Source: Planctomycetota bacterium
GTDB lineage: Bacteria; Planctomycetota; Phycisphaerae; UBA1845; UTPLA1
NCBI GenBank assembly: GCA_016235815.1
Contig: JACRIM010000060.1
Coordinates: 85,527 to 149,526 of the forward strand
Reading direction: 5' to 3'
DNA: 64,000 nt
The notes beneath the pieces are model-generated. The model made no database searches, was not told the origin of the DNA, and was given only the letters and a program-made list of their open reading frames with translations. This document shows, one piece after another, positions 1 through 8,800 of this stretch (position 1 is its first letter; the number at the start of each line of letters is the position of its first letter). A program made the translations under genes and the position numbers.

Positions 1-872
1 GCGTGGGGATCCGCATGAAAAATTGCGCGGTCGCTTCGATCGAGTATCGGTCCCGCGATGAGTCGCTCAATCAAGGTCCGCGCGAGGTGGTCCGAGGCGC
101 TTCCGGAGTACTCCGTAACTTTCACGCCGCGAATGCGCGACATCGCCGTGATCGAAGCGCTCGAGAATGGGAGGACCTTTGGCACGAGCACTTGATCATC
201 ATCTGCAAATCGATCCGCGGCGGCGGCAAGGTTGGTTCGCTCCAGATCGAATCGCACCTCGTTTTCCAGAAGTCGGCGCACGGTGTCAAACGTCTCTCGA
301 TACGCGAGTTCCGGCAACCCGAGCTGCGCTGCTTCACGATCCAAGTGGTCCGCCAACCGGGTGAGGATTTCCAACTCCTCGGCGAGGCGTTTCGCGACAC
401 CGGGTTTCATTATTTTGAGGACGCCCTCAAGCGTCTGATGCGAGTCGCCCGAATTGCAATACGAAAAAGGCACCACGACGGCTACACTCGCCTCGGCGAG
501 CGGCGTCGGTTCGACGGTGATCGCATAGCGATCGACAAACGGGCGCAACTCGCGCTCGATCACCGGCGCGATCGCATTCCAGGGCGTGCGTGGCTCAAGT
601 GACTCGAGCTGTTGCAATCCACGGCGCAACTCGGGATCCAGCGCACGATTACGCGCCAGCACCTGCCCAAGCTTGTGCATCGTCGGGCATTCGTGCATCA
701 CCCGGAGGATGCACGACACTGCGTCTTCTTTGTCAAACTTGGATACGAGCGCATCCCGCCGTTTTGGCGGAAGTTGCTCAATGAAGAATCTGAATCCTTC
801 GACAACAAGCGGCCGCCACGCCGAATAGATGTCCGGAACAAGCGGTGCAATGTCGATCTCAGGCAAATTCAT
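1..872 (-). CDS. UbiB/ABC1/ADCK-family atypical kinase, partial (3' end outside window)
   Basis: Reading the minus strand from the ATG at 872 gives 290 codons with no stop before the window edge, so the C-terminal part is missing. The translation begins MNLPEIDIAPLVPDIYSAWR and ends in a HADPHA string, the start of the HADPHxGN-type motif that marks the UbiB/ADCK (AarF) protein-kinase-like family. Upstream of it, the Glu/Leu-rich stretch with LAEASVAVVVPF resembles the A-rich nucleotide loop region of this family. Members support isoprenoid-quinone synthesis or lipid homeostasis. The start lies 7 bases after the stop of the S9 peptidase gene, so the two are probably co-transcribed. A + strand open frame over the same bases is a shadow. 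The family call is firm; the exact role is not. Confidence 0.8.
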   Translation of the reverse strand, partial: MNLPEIDIAPLVPDIYSAWRPLVVEGFRFFIEQLPPKRRDALVSKFDKEDAVSCILRVMHECPTMHKLGQVLARNRALDPELRRGLQQLESLEPRTPWNAIAPVIERELRPFVDRYAITVEPTPLAEASVAVVVPFSYCNSGDSHQTLEGVLKIMKPGVAKRLAEELEILTRLADHLDREAAQLGLPELAYRETFDTVRRLLENEVRFDLERTNLAAAADRFADDDQVLVPKVLPFSSASITAMSRIRGVKVTEYSGSASDHLARTLIERLIAGPILDRSDRAIFHADPH

Positions 873-879
873 TCGGTCC

Positions 880-2922
880 CTACGGCTTTTTCGTCCACTG
901 ATCCAGCCACCCCAACACCGTCTCATGCCAGAGAATGCTGTTGGCGGGCTTGAGCACCCAGTGATTCTCGTCGGGGAAATAGAGGAACTTGCTGGGTATC
1001 CCGCGCCGCTGAAGCGCCGTGAACGTCGACATACCCTGCGTTTCAACAACGCGGAAATCCTGACCGCCGTGGATGACCAACATCGGCGTCTTCCAATTCT
1101 TCACGTAATTCTGCGGGTTATGCTTCTCGTAGTGTTCGGGTTTGTCCCACGGCGTGCCCATGTGATCCCACTCCGGAAACCACAATTCCTCCGTGTCGTA
1201 ATACGCCATCCGCTCATCGAGATTGCCATCATGGCAGACCAAGCACTTGAATCCATCCGGCCAGTTTCCCGCGATCCAGTTGATCATGTATCCGCCGTAC
1301 GACGCACCGAGCGCTGCAACCCGATCGCCATCCATCCACGGATACTGCTTCAACGCCGCGGCCAACCCCTTCTGCAAGTCTTCCAGCGGCTTACCGCCCC
1401 AATCGCCGCGAATGGCGTCGCAAAATGCCTGGCCATAGCCGGTCGAGCCGTGGAAATCCACCATCACCGCGGCGTAGCCCGCGCCGGCGTAGGTCTGCGG
1501 ATTCCAGCGATAGTGGAAATCATTCCCGAATGACCCTTGCGGGCCGCCGTGAATCAGAAACGCAACGGGGTATTTCTTTTTCTCATCGAGGCCGACGGGC
1601 TTCACAACATAGCCATATACCTTGTCGCCACCTGCGCCGGTGAAGGAGAACTGCTCCGGCTCGCCGAATTGAATCTTCGCCAGTCGATCAGCATTGACTC
1701 TCGTAATCGGCTTGTTATCACTGCCGTCAAAATTCACGGAGTAGATATCCGTCGGACCCGCCAGGTGATGCATCGTGTAGATGAGTCGGTTTCCGGCGAT
1801 GGACGGACTGCCGCAGGCCCCCTGCCCCACAACGATGCGATCTTTCCCCGTCGCCACGTCCATCGCAAAGATTGCATTCTGCCCGATGTGTTCGGCGGCC
1901 ACGAAAAGCGTCTTGCCGTCCTCCGACCAGCACATGTCTCCGGCCGAGTGATCCCAACCTGGGGCGACTTCGCGATCTTTCCCATTCACTCCGTCGCGCA
2001 CCATGATTCGCTGTCGATCGGCCTCGTAGCCCGGCCGCGACATGGCTTTGTATACAAGCGTTTTCCCATCAGGCGAGAATTGCGGCGATCCATCAAGGGC
2101 TTTGTTGGACTCCGTAAGTCGCGCGGGCTTGCCAGACCCATCGAGCGATGCAATCCACAAATCCAAATTGGTCGACCATGACTCGCTGCTGCCTTCATAG
2201 CGCGCACAGAACACGACGGACGTTCCATCCGGCGTGAATGCTATCTCCTCCGTGCCGCCGAACGGTTTGCTCGGCGCGTCGGCATCCATTTCCTTCATCA
2301 CATCGACGGAATCCCCGCCACCGACCGGCATCACGAACACATGATTGCGACGACCGTCTTTCCAGGAATCCCAGTGCCTGAAGAACAGCTTGTCATAGAC
2401 GCGACCTGTCGCCTTTCGCTTTGCCTGTTCATCGAGGCGCTTCTGTGTATCCTCCGGCGATGTGCCCGGAAAGACCTCCATCGAAAATGCAAGATGCTTT
2501 CCATCGCCCGATACCACAAGAGACGACACATCCAATGGCAGCTTGGTCACCTGCTCGGCCTCACCACCGGCCACGGAGATCTTCCAGACTTGTGATGAAC
2601 CCGATCGCGTGGAGAGAAAGTAGATCGACCGCCCATCGGCCGACCAGCGCGGATTGTTGTCGGCGGCTTCATGTGCCGTGAGACGGCGCGTCGTTGCTCC
2701 GTCGGAACTCACTAGCCACAGGTCCGTGCGGCCCTTGTTGGCCTCCAGGTCGGTCGTGCGAAGCACATAGACGATCCACTTGCCGTCGGGCGAGACCTGC
2801 GGGTCAGAGATTCGCTTCAATACGACGAGGTCGTGAACCGTAAACGGGTGCGGCTCTTCCGCCGAAACCGTCAGTGCAAGAAAAGTCGTGACAATAACTG
2901 CAGCAACTGGCATCAAACGCAT
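880..2922 (-). CDS. S9-family (prolyl oligopeptidase-type) serine peptidase, secreted
   Basis: This encodes a 680-residue peptidase with an N-terminal signal peptide ending near AEEPHPF, a WD40/PD40-like beta-propeller (roughly residues 30-420) and a C-terminal alpha/beta-hydrolase domain. The triad is visible: Ser541 in GASYGG, Asp622 in HGGQDF and His654 in DENHW. Such enzymes cut short peptides, often at proline or as dipeptidyl/acylaminoacyl peptidases, in the periplasm. The open frame runs 93 codons further upstream, but the ATG at 2922 is chosen because it is preceded by a good GGAGG site and begins the signal peptide. The UbiB-family gene follows after 7 bases. The acyltransferase gene at 3053 diverges, leaving about 130 bases for two promoters. 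Confidence 0.92.
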   Translation of the reverse strand: MRLMPVAAVIVTTFLALTVSAEEPHPFTVHDLVVLKRISDPQVSPDGKWIVYVLRTTDLEANKGRTDLWLVSSDGATTRRLTAHEAADNNPRWSADGRSIYFLSTRSGSSQVWKISVAGGEAEQVTKLPLDVSSLVVSGDGKHLAFSMEVFPGTSPEDTQKRLDEQAKRKATGRVYDKLFFRHWDSWKDGRRNHVFVMPVGGGDSVDVMKEMDADAPSKPFGGTEEIAFTPDGTSVVFCARYEGSSESWSTNLDLWIASLDGSGKPARLTESNKALDGSPQFSPDGKTLVYKAMSRPGYEADRQRIMVRDGVNGKDREVAPGWDHSAGDMCWSEDGKTLFVAAEHIGQNAIFAMDVATGKDRIVVGQGACGSPSIAGNRLIYTMHHLAGPTDIYSVNFDGSDNKPITRVNADRLAKIQFGEPEQFSFTGAGGDKVYGYVVKPVGLDEKKKYPVAFLIHGGPQGSFGNDFHYRWNPQTYAGAGYAAVMVDFHGSTGYGQAFCDAIRGDWGGKPLEDLQKGLAAALKQYPWMDGDRVAALGASYGGYMINWIAGNWPDGFKCLVCHDGNLDERMAYYDTEELWFPEWDHMGTPWDKPEHYEKHNPQNYVKNWKTPMLVIHGGQDFRVVETQGMSTFTALQRRGIPSKFLYFPDENHWVLKPANSILWHETVLGWLDQWTKKP

Positions 2923-3052
2923 ACAGGGTTTCCTCCAAATAATGCTCGCTACGCAAGTACCGATGCATTCTAACGGCTCGTGGAAAACCGAACAGCGAGT
3001 AACACTTGCGTCGTGGCCGATACGGATAGAATCAGCACCACGGAGATAGGTA

Positions 3053-4021
3053 TTGTCACTTCGAGCCGTACGACGCTGGTGTACCGCGAATGCGCTCATC
3101 GCCGGCGCGCGGTGTGCGCCGTTGATGCCCGAATTTGCAGTCGGCGGCGCGGAAAGCCTGGCGAAATTCTTCGGACGTCGACTGCCACCGCTTGCGAGCA
3201 TGGTTCGGGCGAATATGCAATCGGCCGGAGTCTATTCTCCGGAATTCTTCGCCGAGTATTTCTCACAAGTCGCCCGTCATCTTGGAAACGCGGCCCGCAT
3301 CTTCAAATACCATGGCACGCCGGGCCGCGTACAAACCCTCGCTCGCGAGCAGGTCGAATTGGACCCTTCGCTTAAGCGATTGGCTGAAATCCGAGTTGAG
3401 GGCCGTGGAGCATTGCTGGCCCCCGCCCATGCGGTGAACTTCCTCCTCACAGCCACGCGCGTCCATCAGGAGTTTCCGATACGCGTATTTCTGCGTTGGT
3501 CGAAGGATGAGCGACGCGTCAAACTAAAACAACAGTGGTGCGAGGCCTGCGGGCTTAGCGTGCTCCTTGAACCCGGCCGCACGGTCAGCGCGACAACCCG
3601 CGCTGAAATGTGCGTGGACGCCCTCAAACGCGGCGAGATTCTGCTCATCACGCCCGACGTGGCCCAAAAGCGCGACGAAGGCACGCCCGTCTCGCTGTTG
3701 GGCCGAACCGCATATCTGCCGACTGGTGCCGCCGCAATTGCCATGCTCGCCGAGGCGCCTCTTGTTCCAATGTTCAGCCGGCTTGAACGGGGCGTGCAGG
3801 TGATGTACATCGATAATCCAATCCCCATTCCGATGCGATCCCGTGCCGACGGTGGCCGGCCGGCGGCACTTGGCACAGCGATGCAGCAATGGACCACTGG
3901 GTTTGATGCATATCTTCGCGCCTGCCCTGCGGCGTGGTTCCTCTGGGGCGACAGTCGTTGGACGCGGGTTTTTCGTGGCGATCCCGAATACTCTGATCTT
4001 TCCGGGAGAGGATCGCCATGA
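3053..4021 (+). CDS. LpxL/HtrB-like lysophospholipid acyltransferase family protein
   Basis: This 322-residue protein resembles the lipid A biosynthesis acyltransferase (Lip_A_acyltrans) family over most of its length: an early amphipathic region, YSPEFFAEYF, then LLAPAHAVNF near residue 126, LLITPDVAQKRDEG and the late WFLWGDSRW. The start is a TTG at 3053 with a GGAG site seven bases upstream. In canonical members the catalytic motif is H-x4-E/D (for example HxxNWE); here His126 is followed five residues later by Leu, so the usual acid is absent. It could be a degenerate acyltransferase or use another acid. Its stop overlaps the start of the CPBP protease gene in an ATGA, which suggests translational coupling and a shared envelope role. 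Confidence 0.75.
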   Translation: MSLRAVRRWCTANALIAGARCAPLMPEFAVGGAESLAKFFGRRLPPLASMVRANMQSAGVYSPEFFAEYFSQVARHLGNAARIFKYHGTPGRVQTLAREQVELDPSLKRLAEIRVEGRGALLAPAHAVNFLLTATRVHQEFPIRVFLRWSKDERRVKLKQQWCEACGLSVLLEPGRTVSATTRAEMCVDALKRGEILLITPDVAQKRDEGTPVSLLGRTAYLPTGAAAIAMLAEAPLVPMFSRLERGVQVMYIDNPIPIPMRSRADGGRPAALGTAMQQWTTGFDAYLRACPAAWFLWGDSRWTRVFRGDPEYSDLSGRGSP

Positions 4022-4809
4022 CCGCACTGATCATGCTCGCCTGCGTCCCGCTCGTTATGTGGATTGTCCAGACCGTTGCGCTTCGCGTCGCCGGGATGCC
4101 CATACGCTGGCGAATTGATGCGCGAAATGCGTCGCCATCCATCCGTAACGCCGGACGCGTGACGACTCAGCTTTCACTCGTCGCGCTGATACTCCTCGTT
4201 CCCCTCACGCGGCATCGCTCGTTTGTCGCTCACTACGCAGCGCTCGTGCCGTGGAATCACACGGCCCGTCATTTCGCTCAGGGGTCTGCGGCGGCGACGC
4301 TCTGCCTCACGGTTCTCTTCCTCGCATGGATTGCATCCGGCCGCGTCCGCGTCGAACTGCATCAATCGCGTCGCAAATGGACCAAGCGGCTCATCATGCT
4401 CATCCCCACCGCCCTGTTCGGCGCGTTTGTCGAAGAGTTCATCTTTCGCGGAATCGTGATGGCAGAACTCCAACGAACCAACCTCAATCCAACAACCGCG
4501 CTGCTACTCTCAGCGTTCGTATTTGCCGCGGCGCATTACGTCCGTGCTGTGAAGCGGCGATGGACGTTCCCCGGCCACTTCGCGCTCGGCTGCGTCCTCT
4601 GCATGGCGTTTGCTGCCACCGGATCGCTCTGGCTCGCGGCAGGCATTCACGCCGGCGGTATTTTCATGATCATGGGTATGAGGCCGTTCCTTCGATACGA
4701 CGGCCCGGCATGGCTTACCGGCGCAAGCATTTTTCCATTCGCCGGCGTCGCCGGCCTCGGCGGTTTGGCGGTGTTGGCGTCATGGGTGGCGAGGTACTAT
4801 CCATCATGA
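4018..4809 (+). CDS. CPBP-family intramembrane glutamic endopeptidase
   Basis: This 263-residue integral membrane protein has about six to eight hydrophobic segments. It carries the CPBP (CAAX protease/bacteriocin-processing, ABI) motifs: EExxxR as Glu139-Glu140...Arg144 in VEEFIFRG, His173 in AAAHYV, and a second His211 in GIHAGG. Family members such as Rce1 and MmRce1 cleave peptide substrates within the membrane using the glutamate pair. The substrate is unknown. It overlaps the acyltransferase gene upstream and the small membrane protein gene downstream by ATGA junctions, so the three are almost certainly translated together. The motifs make the family call secure; the pathway is inference. 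Confidence 0.88.
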   Translation: MTALIMLACVPLVMWIVQTVALRVAGMPIRWRIDARNASPSIRNAGRVTTQLSLVALILLVPLTRHRSFVAHYAALVPWNHTARHFAQGSAAATLCLTVLFLAWIASGRVRVELHQSRRKWTKRLIMLIPTALFGAFVEEFIFRGIVMAELQRTNLNPTTALLLSAFVFAAAHYVRAVKRRWTFPGHFALGCVLCMAFAATGSLWLAAGIHAGGIFMIMGMRPFLRYDGPAWLTGASIFPFAGVAGLGGLAVLASWVARYYPS

Positions 4810-5252
4810 TGTCGCTGCCTACGAACTCGTTCACCGGAAAACGTGTCGCAGTCCGCTCGGTATCGGCGCGAGCCGATGTCGAACGCGCACTGACGGAGCG
4901 CGGTGCATCAAACATCCAGTGGTTTGAAGCCAAGGATGACGACGAACTGAATCACCTGGCGCTACAAGGCAAGTTTGATTGCATTGTCTATGAAAAACTG
5001 GATCTGATGCTGACTGCGATTTGGAAAGGCGACGTTGACTGGCAGCAATGGAAACAACGGGGCATTCGTGTCGAGATCGCCGAACAATGCGGCCCCCCCG
5101 ATTGGCAGTCGATGATTGAATCAGTTGAGGGGAGCTACCGAACATGGCGACGGGGCGAGCGACGACGCCAGATCATTGCGGCGATTCTGCTTAGTATCGC
5201 CGGCTTGATCGCACTTTTGACCATCCTTCAGGCAACCCCCGTGTCACCCTGA
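4806..5252 (+). CDS. Small tail-anchored protein with a resolvase-like N-terminal domain, function unknown
   Basis: The ATG at 4806 overlaps the stop of the CPBP gene and gives 148 residues. A soluble domain (1-120) is followed by basic residues (RRGERRRQ) and one C-terminal hydrophobic helix (IIAAILLSIAGLIALLTIL), so the protein is probably tail-anchored with the domain in the cytoplasm. The soluble part is reminiscent of serine-recombinase N-terminal domains: RVAVRSVSARADVERAL aligns by eye with the usual RVAxYxRVSxxxQ...L start, and FDCIVYEKLDLML with FDxVVVxKLDRLxR. The recombinase arginines of the LDRLxRS block are missing, so it cannot be an ordinary recombinase. The similarity is weak and needs a structure comparison. 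A further in-frame ATG lies at 4809. Confidence 0.7.
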   Translation: MMSLPTNSFTGKRVAVRSVSARADVERALTERGASNIQWFEAKDDDELNHLALQGKFDCIVYEKLDLMLTAIWKGDVDWQQWKQRGIRVEIAEQCGPPDWQSMIESVEGSYRTWRRGERRRQIIAAILLSIAGLIALLTILQATPVSP

Positions 5253-5273
5253 TTTGGTCCAAACGTTCAAGAC

Positions 5274-5356
5274 TGCCGAAGGGGGGACTCGAACCCCCAT
5301 TCCCTTGCGGGAACCGGTTTTTGAAACCGGCGCGTATGCCATTCCGCCACTTCGGC
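5274..5356 (-). tRNA. tRNA-Leu (anticodon CAA)
   Basis: On the minus strand the sequence starts GCCGAAGTGGCGGAATGGCA, typical of bacterial tRNA-Leu. A CCGGT/ACCGG anticodon stem encloses the loop TTCAAAA (anticodon CAA), followed by a long class II variable arm (CCCGCAAGGG), a GGGGG-TTCGAGT-CCCCC T arm and a 7-bp acceptor stem closing GCCGAAG with CTTCGGC. The discriminator is A at 5274 and CCA is not encoded. Confidence 0.96.
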
Positions 5357-5812
5357 GCGATTTCCCCCTGGGGCTGACAAATCCTAACTCTATGCCAGCC
5401 AAGGGGCAAGCGTCGCCGCGATCGATTCCATGCTGTGCAATTTGGCACACCCAACCCACATCCTGCCCGTCACCCGTTAAGAGAATGCTAAGTAACGTAC
5501 ATGAAAGATTCGTCCGAAAACACCCTTGTTACGCTTCCGCTGGCGCGTACTCCTATGGTAAAATGCGACCATATTGCATCGGGTGAAAGCAAGCAGAACC
5601 TGCCATGCGAAGGGGAATCGTTCGTCGGACTCCAGGACTATTTCGCGCATCCCCACTCGGCGCGCCTTCGAGTTCGCTCCCTCCCTCTCCTCATCGCTGC
5701 AAGTCATGGCAATTGCCCGGCGTGGAGTAGCATTCGAAAAACCCGAATTCGAGTCGTGGACACTCCGACGGACCCACGACATCGGAAAGTGAACCTAACA
5801 AGGAGACATTTG
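5357..5812. other. Intergenic region between tRNA-Leu and the secreted nuclease gene
   Basis: About 450 bases between two divergently transcribed genes. Open frames here read through on both strands but carry no recognisable protein, and the + strand frame continues into the nuclease without a ribosome site until AAGGAG at 5800-5805. It should hold the tRNA-Leu promoter and the promoter and leader of the large gene; no specific operator could be identified. Confidence 0.5.
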
Positions 5813-8800
5813 ATGTTTGCGAAGACAGGACGTCATGTTGGCCGGATCATTGCCGGCGTAGCGTTGGTTTGTTGTATCGGCCTTGCGTCGTCCCCCGCCT
5901 CGGCCGCGCTGATCGCCTATTGGGATTTCAATGACAGCGTCGGCACCAGCGGCCCGCCGAATCTCATTGTCGATCAGGGCGCAGGCACGCTGACCCACAA
6001 CTTCGACGACCCTACAGCCAACGTGACGCATTTCACCGGCACAAACATCGGCGCTTTGCCCGGTGTCCCGCTCGCAAACCGCGCGTTAGCGCTCGTGGCC
6101 GGAAGTGCAAGCATAAACAATGGGAAAGAAATCATCATAGCCGTCAACACAACCGGGAAAACCGGAATCGTGATGACTTATGCAACTCAGCGAACTGCAG
6201 AGGGCTTTAATAATAACCAGGTCGCCTATTCAACCAACGGCGGCGGCAGCTTTACGGATTATCAGGCTGCATACGACCCCGCAACAGCTTTTGCACTGCG
6301 CACCGTCGACTTTGGCAGTCTCCTTGATAACAACGCAAATATTCAGATTCGCATTCGATTCGACGGAGCGACCAGCAACACCGGTAACAACCGAATCGAC
6401 AACATTCATATCTTCTCCGGAGGCATTCCTACCGGTGCATGCTGTACAGCCGGCGGCTCATGTACCATTGAGCTGCGCGACAACTGCTTGAACGTCATCA
6501 ATGGAAACTACCTCGGCGATGGCACGACCTGCGGTGTATGCCCCAACTATGCAAACATCGTCATCAATGAAATCCGCATTGATCAGAATGCCGACGACGT
6601 CGATGAGTATTTCGAAATTGCCGGCCCGCCGAACACGAGCCTGAACGGCCTCTCCTATATCGTCATTGGAGATGGCGCTGTCGCGGATGGCAGCGGTGTC
6701 ATTGAGTCAATTGTAGATCTCTCCGGAAAGACAACCGGTGCCGATGGCCGATTTTTCTGCGCGCTGGACAATGACACGCTTCAGGTGCTGCCCGCCGGCG
6801 TCACGCACGCCGCCGCCGACCTGATCGCCGACTTCCAGTTTGAGAACAGCGACAACGTGACCCACATGCTCGTTTCCGGTTTCCGGGGCACGGCCGGGCA
6901 AGACTTGGACGTTGACGAGGATTGCAACCTCGACGCCGGCCTGCCGTGGGTTCAGGAAGTGGATGGCGTTTCGCTTGTTGAGAATCCCGGTCCGCCGCCA
7001 TTTCCGGCTGGCGATGAGTGCTTCTATCGAATCTCTGTCGGCCCCGAATCGGTCGGCGTACTTACCTTCGTTCCCGGTCATATTTATCGTTACGACGGCG
7101 CTATGAATCCGGTTGACGGTCCAGGGCGCCCGTGGGTCATAGGTCCTTTCGATGCCGTTCAGGGAACGGACACTCCTGGGGCAGTGAATGCGATTTCGAC
7201 TGGCGCGTGTTGCACGGGAAGCTGTGTCGTAAACACACGCGATCAATGCCTCGCCCTTACCGGTGTCTGGCAGGGTCGCAATACCACGTGCACACCGAAT
7301 CCGTGCTCCGGTGCCTGTTGCAGCCCAACGGATGTTTGCACCATTACGAGCCGCGCATCGTGCGAAAGCGGCGGCGGCTCCTATCAGGGCGGCGGAACAA
7401 CGTGTTCGCCAACTCCATGTACCTGCACCGATCTCGCGACCGCGCGAGCGGTCCTGCCTCCCCCGGTTTCACCCGATCCGACTGCGCCGAGTTGGAACAG
7501 CGGCGTCCGCATCTGTAACGCGGTTGTCACCTCAACGACCGATTTGGTTAGCTCGCCCAACCAGAAGAGCTTTGCAATTCAAGACACCAGTGGTGGAGAC
7601 GGCCGATCTGCCATTACGGTCTTCGGCGCGAATGCCATCGTGGACACGGCGTTGGCCGGTGTGGTCCCAGGCAGCAGCATCAACATTCAGGGCGTGATCA
7701 TCACGTTTAACGGGTTGTTGGAACTCGCGGATGGACCCACATCGACAAACCCGGCGCAAATCCTTCCACTCACCAACTTCAAGAACAACGGCGTCGTCGG
7801 CGTCCCGGCCCCGCGTATCACCACGCTCGCCGAACTGCAGGATGCAAACCCGACCGCCGAGACCATTGAAAGTGAGTATGTTCAGGTCAATTGCATTGCT
7901 TTTACACAGGGCGACGGCACGGCCGTCTTCAACGGCCCGGCCAACTACACGATTACGGACGGCACCAACTCGATGCTCGTCCGTGTCGCAACCAACGCCC
8001 TCGACTGGCAAGGCGAGTTGATTCCGACGACTCCCTGCAACATCCGCGGCATCGTGACTCAATTCGACGGCTCGGTGCCTCGCGATGGTGGATATCAGAT
8101 CCTCGTCCGCGGCCTCGGCTTCGCCGATCCGGACGACCTTGATAACCCGGCGAGCTGCGGCCCGACCGGCGGATGCTGTCTGCCCGGCCCGACCTGCCGA
8201 ACTGGTTTGACGGCGGCGCTGTGCGCCGGCTTGGGCGGCGTGTATCGAGGCGACGGCACGAACTGCATTAGCCCGAACTGTCCGACGACCGATGGTGTCG
8301 TGATCAACGAAATTCGCGTTGATCAACCGACCGCCGGCGATCCCGATGAGTACTTCGAGCTGAAGGGCCCGCCCAACGTTCCACTCGGTTCGCTGACCTA
8401 CTTGGTTATCGGTGACGGCGCAGCGGCGTGCGGCAGTGGAGTGATCGAAGAGGTTACACCGCTGTCGCTCAAAGTCATGCCGGCAGGCGGACTTTTCCTA
8501 TGTGCGGAATCAACCTATACGCTTGGCGGCGCGGTAGACCTTACAACCGTCCTTGACTTCGAAGATGACGACAACACGACTCATATGTTGGTCGAAAACT
8601 ATGTCGCACCTGCTAGTTCCGCATGCGGCAATATTGACCTCGACACCAACGACGACGGTATCCTGGATATCACGCCGTGGACCCGCGTCCTCAGCTCCAT
8701 CGCCATCGTCAAGGATTCAACGAATCCGCCGGTCGGCACGGAGCGATATTACGGCCCCACGGTCGGCCCCGTCCCCGGTGGATTCTCCCCCGGTCACGTG

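Noticed and set aside
3..602. A 199-codon open frame on the + strand at the window start
   Set aside because: It lies opposite the UbiB-family gene, has Arg/His-rich shadow composition and no family features; the minus strand carries the HADPHA motif.
829..1533. A 234-codon + strand frame
   Set aside because: Shadow of the S9 peptidase catalytic domain on the opposite strand.
5254..5586. A 110-codon + strand frame reading TAEGGTRTPIPLREPVFETGAYAIPP
   Set aside because: It runs over the tRNA-Leu gene; this translation is a well-known artefact of antisense tRNA-Leu/Ser genes.
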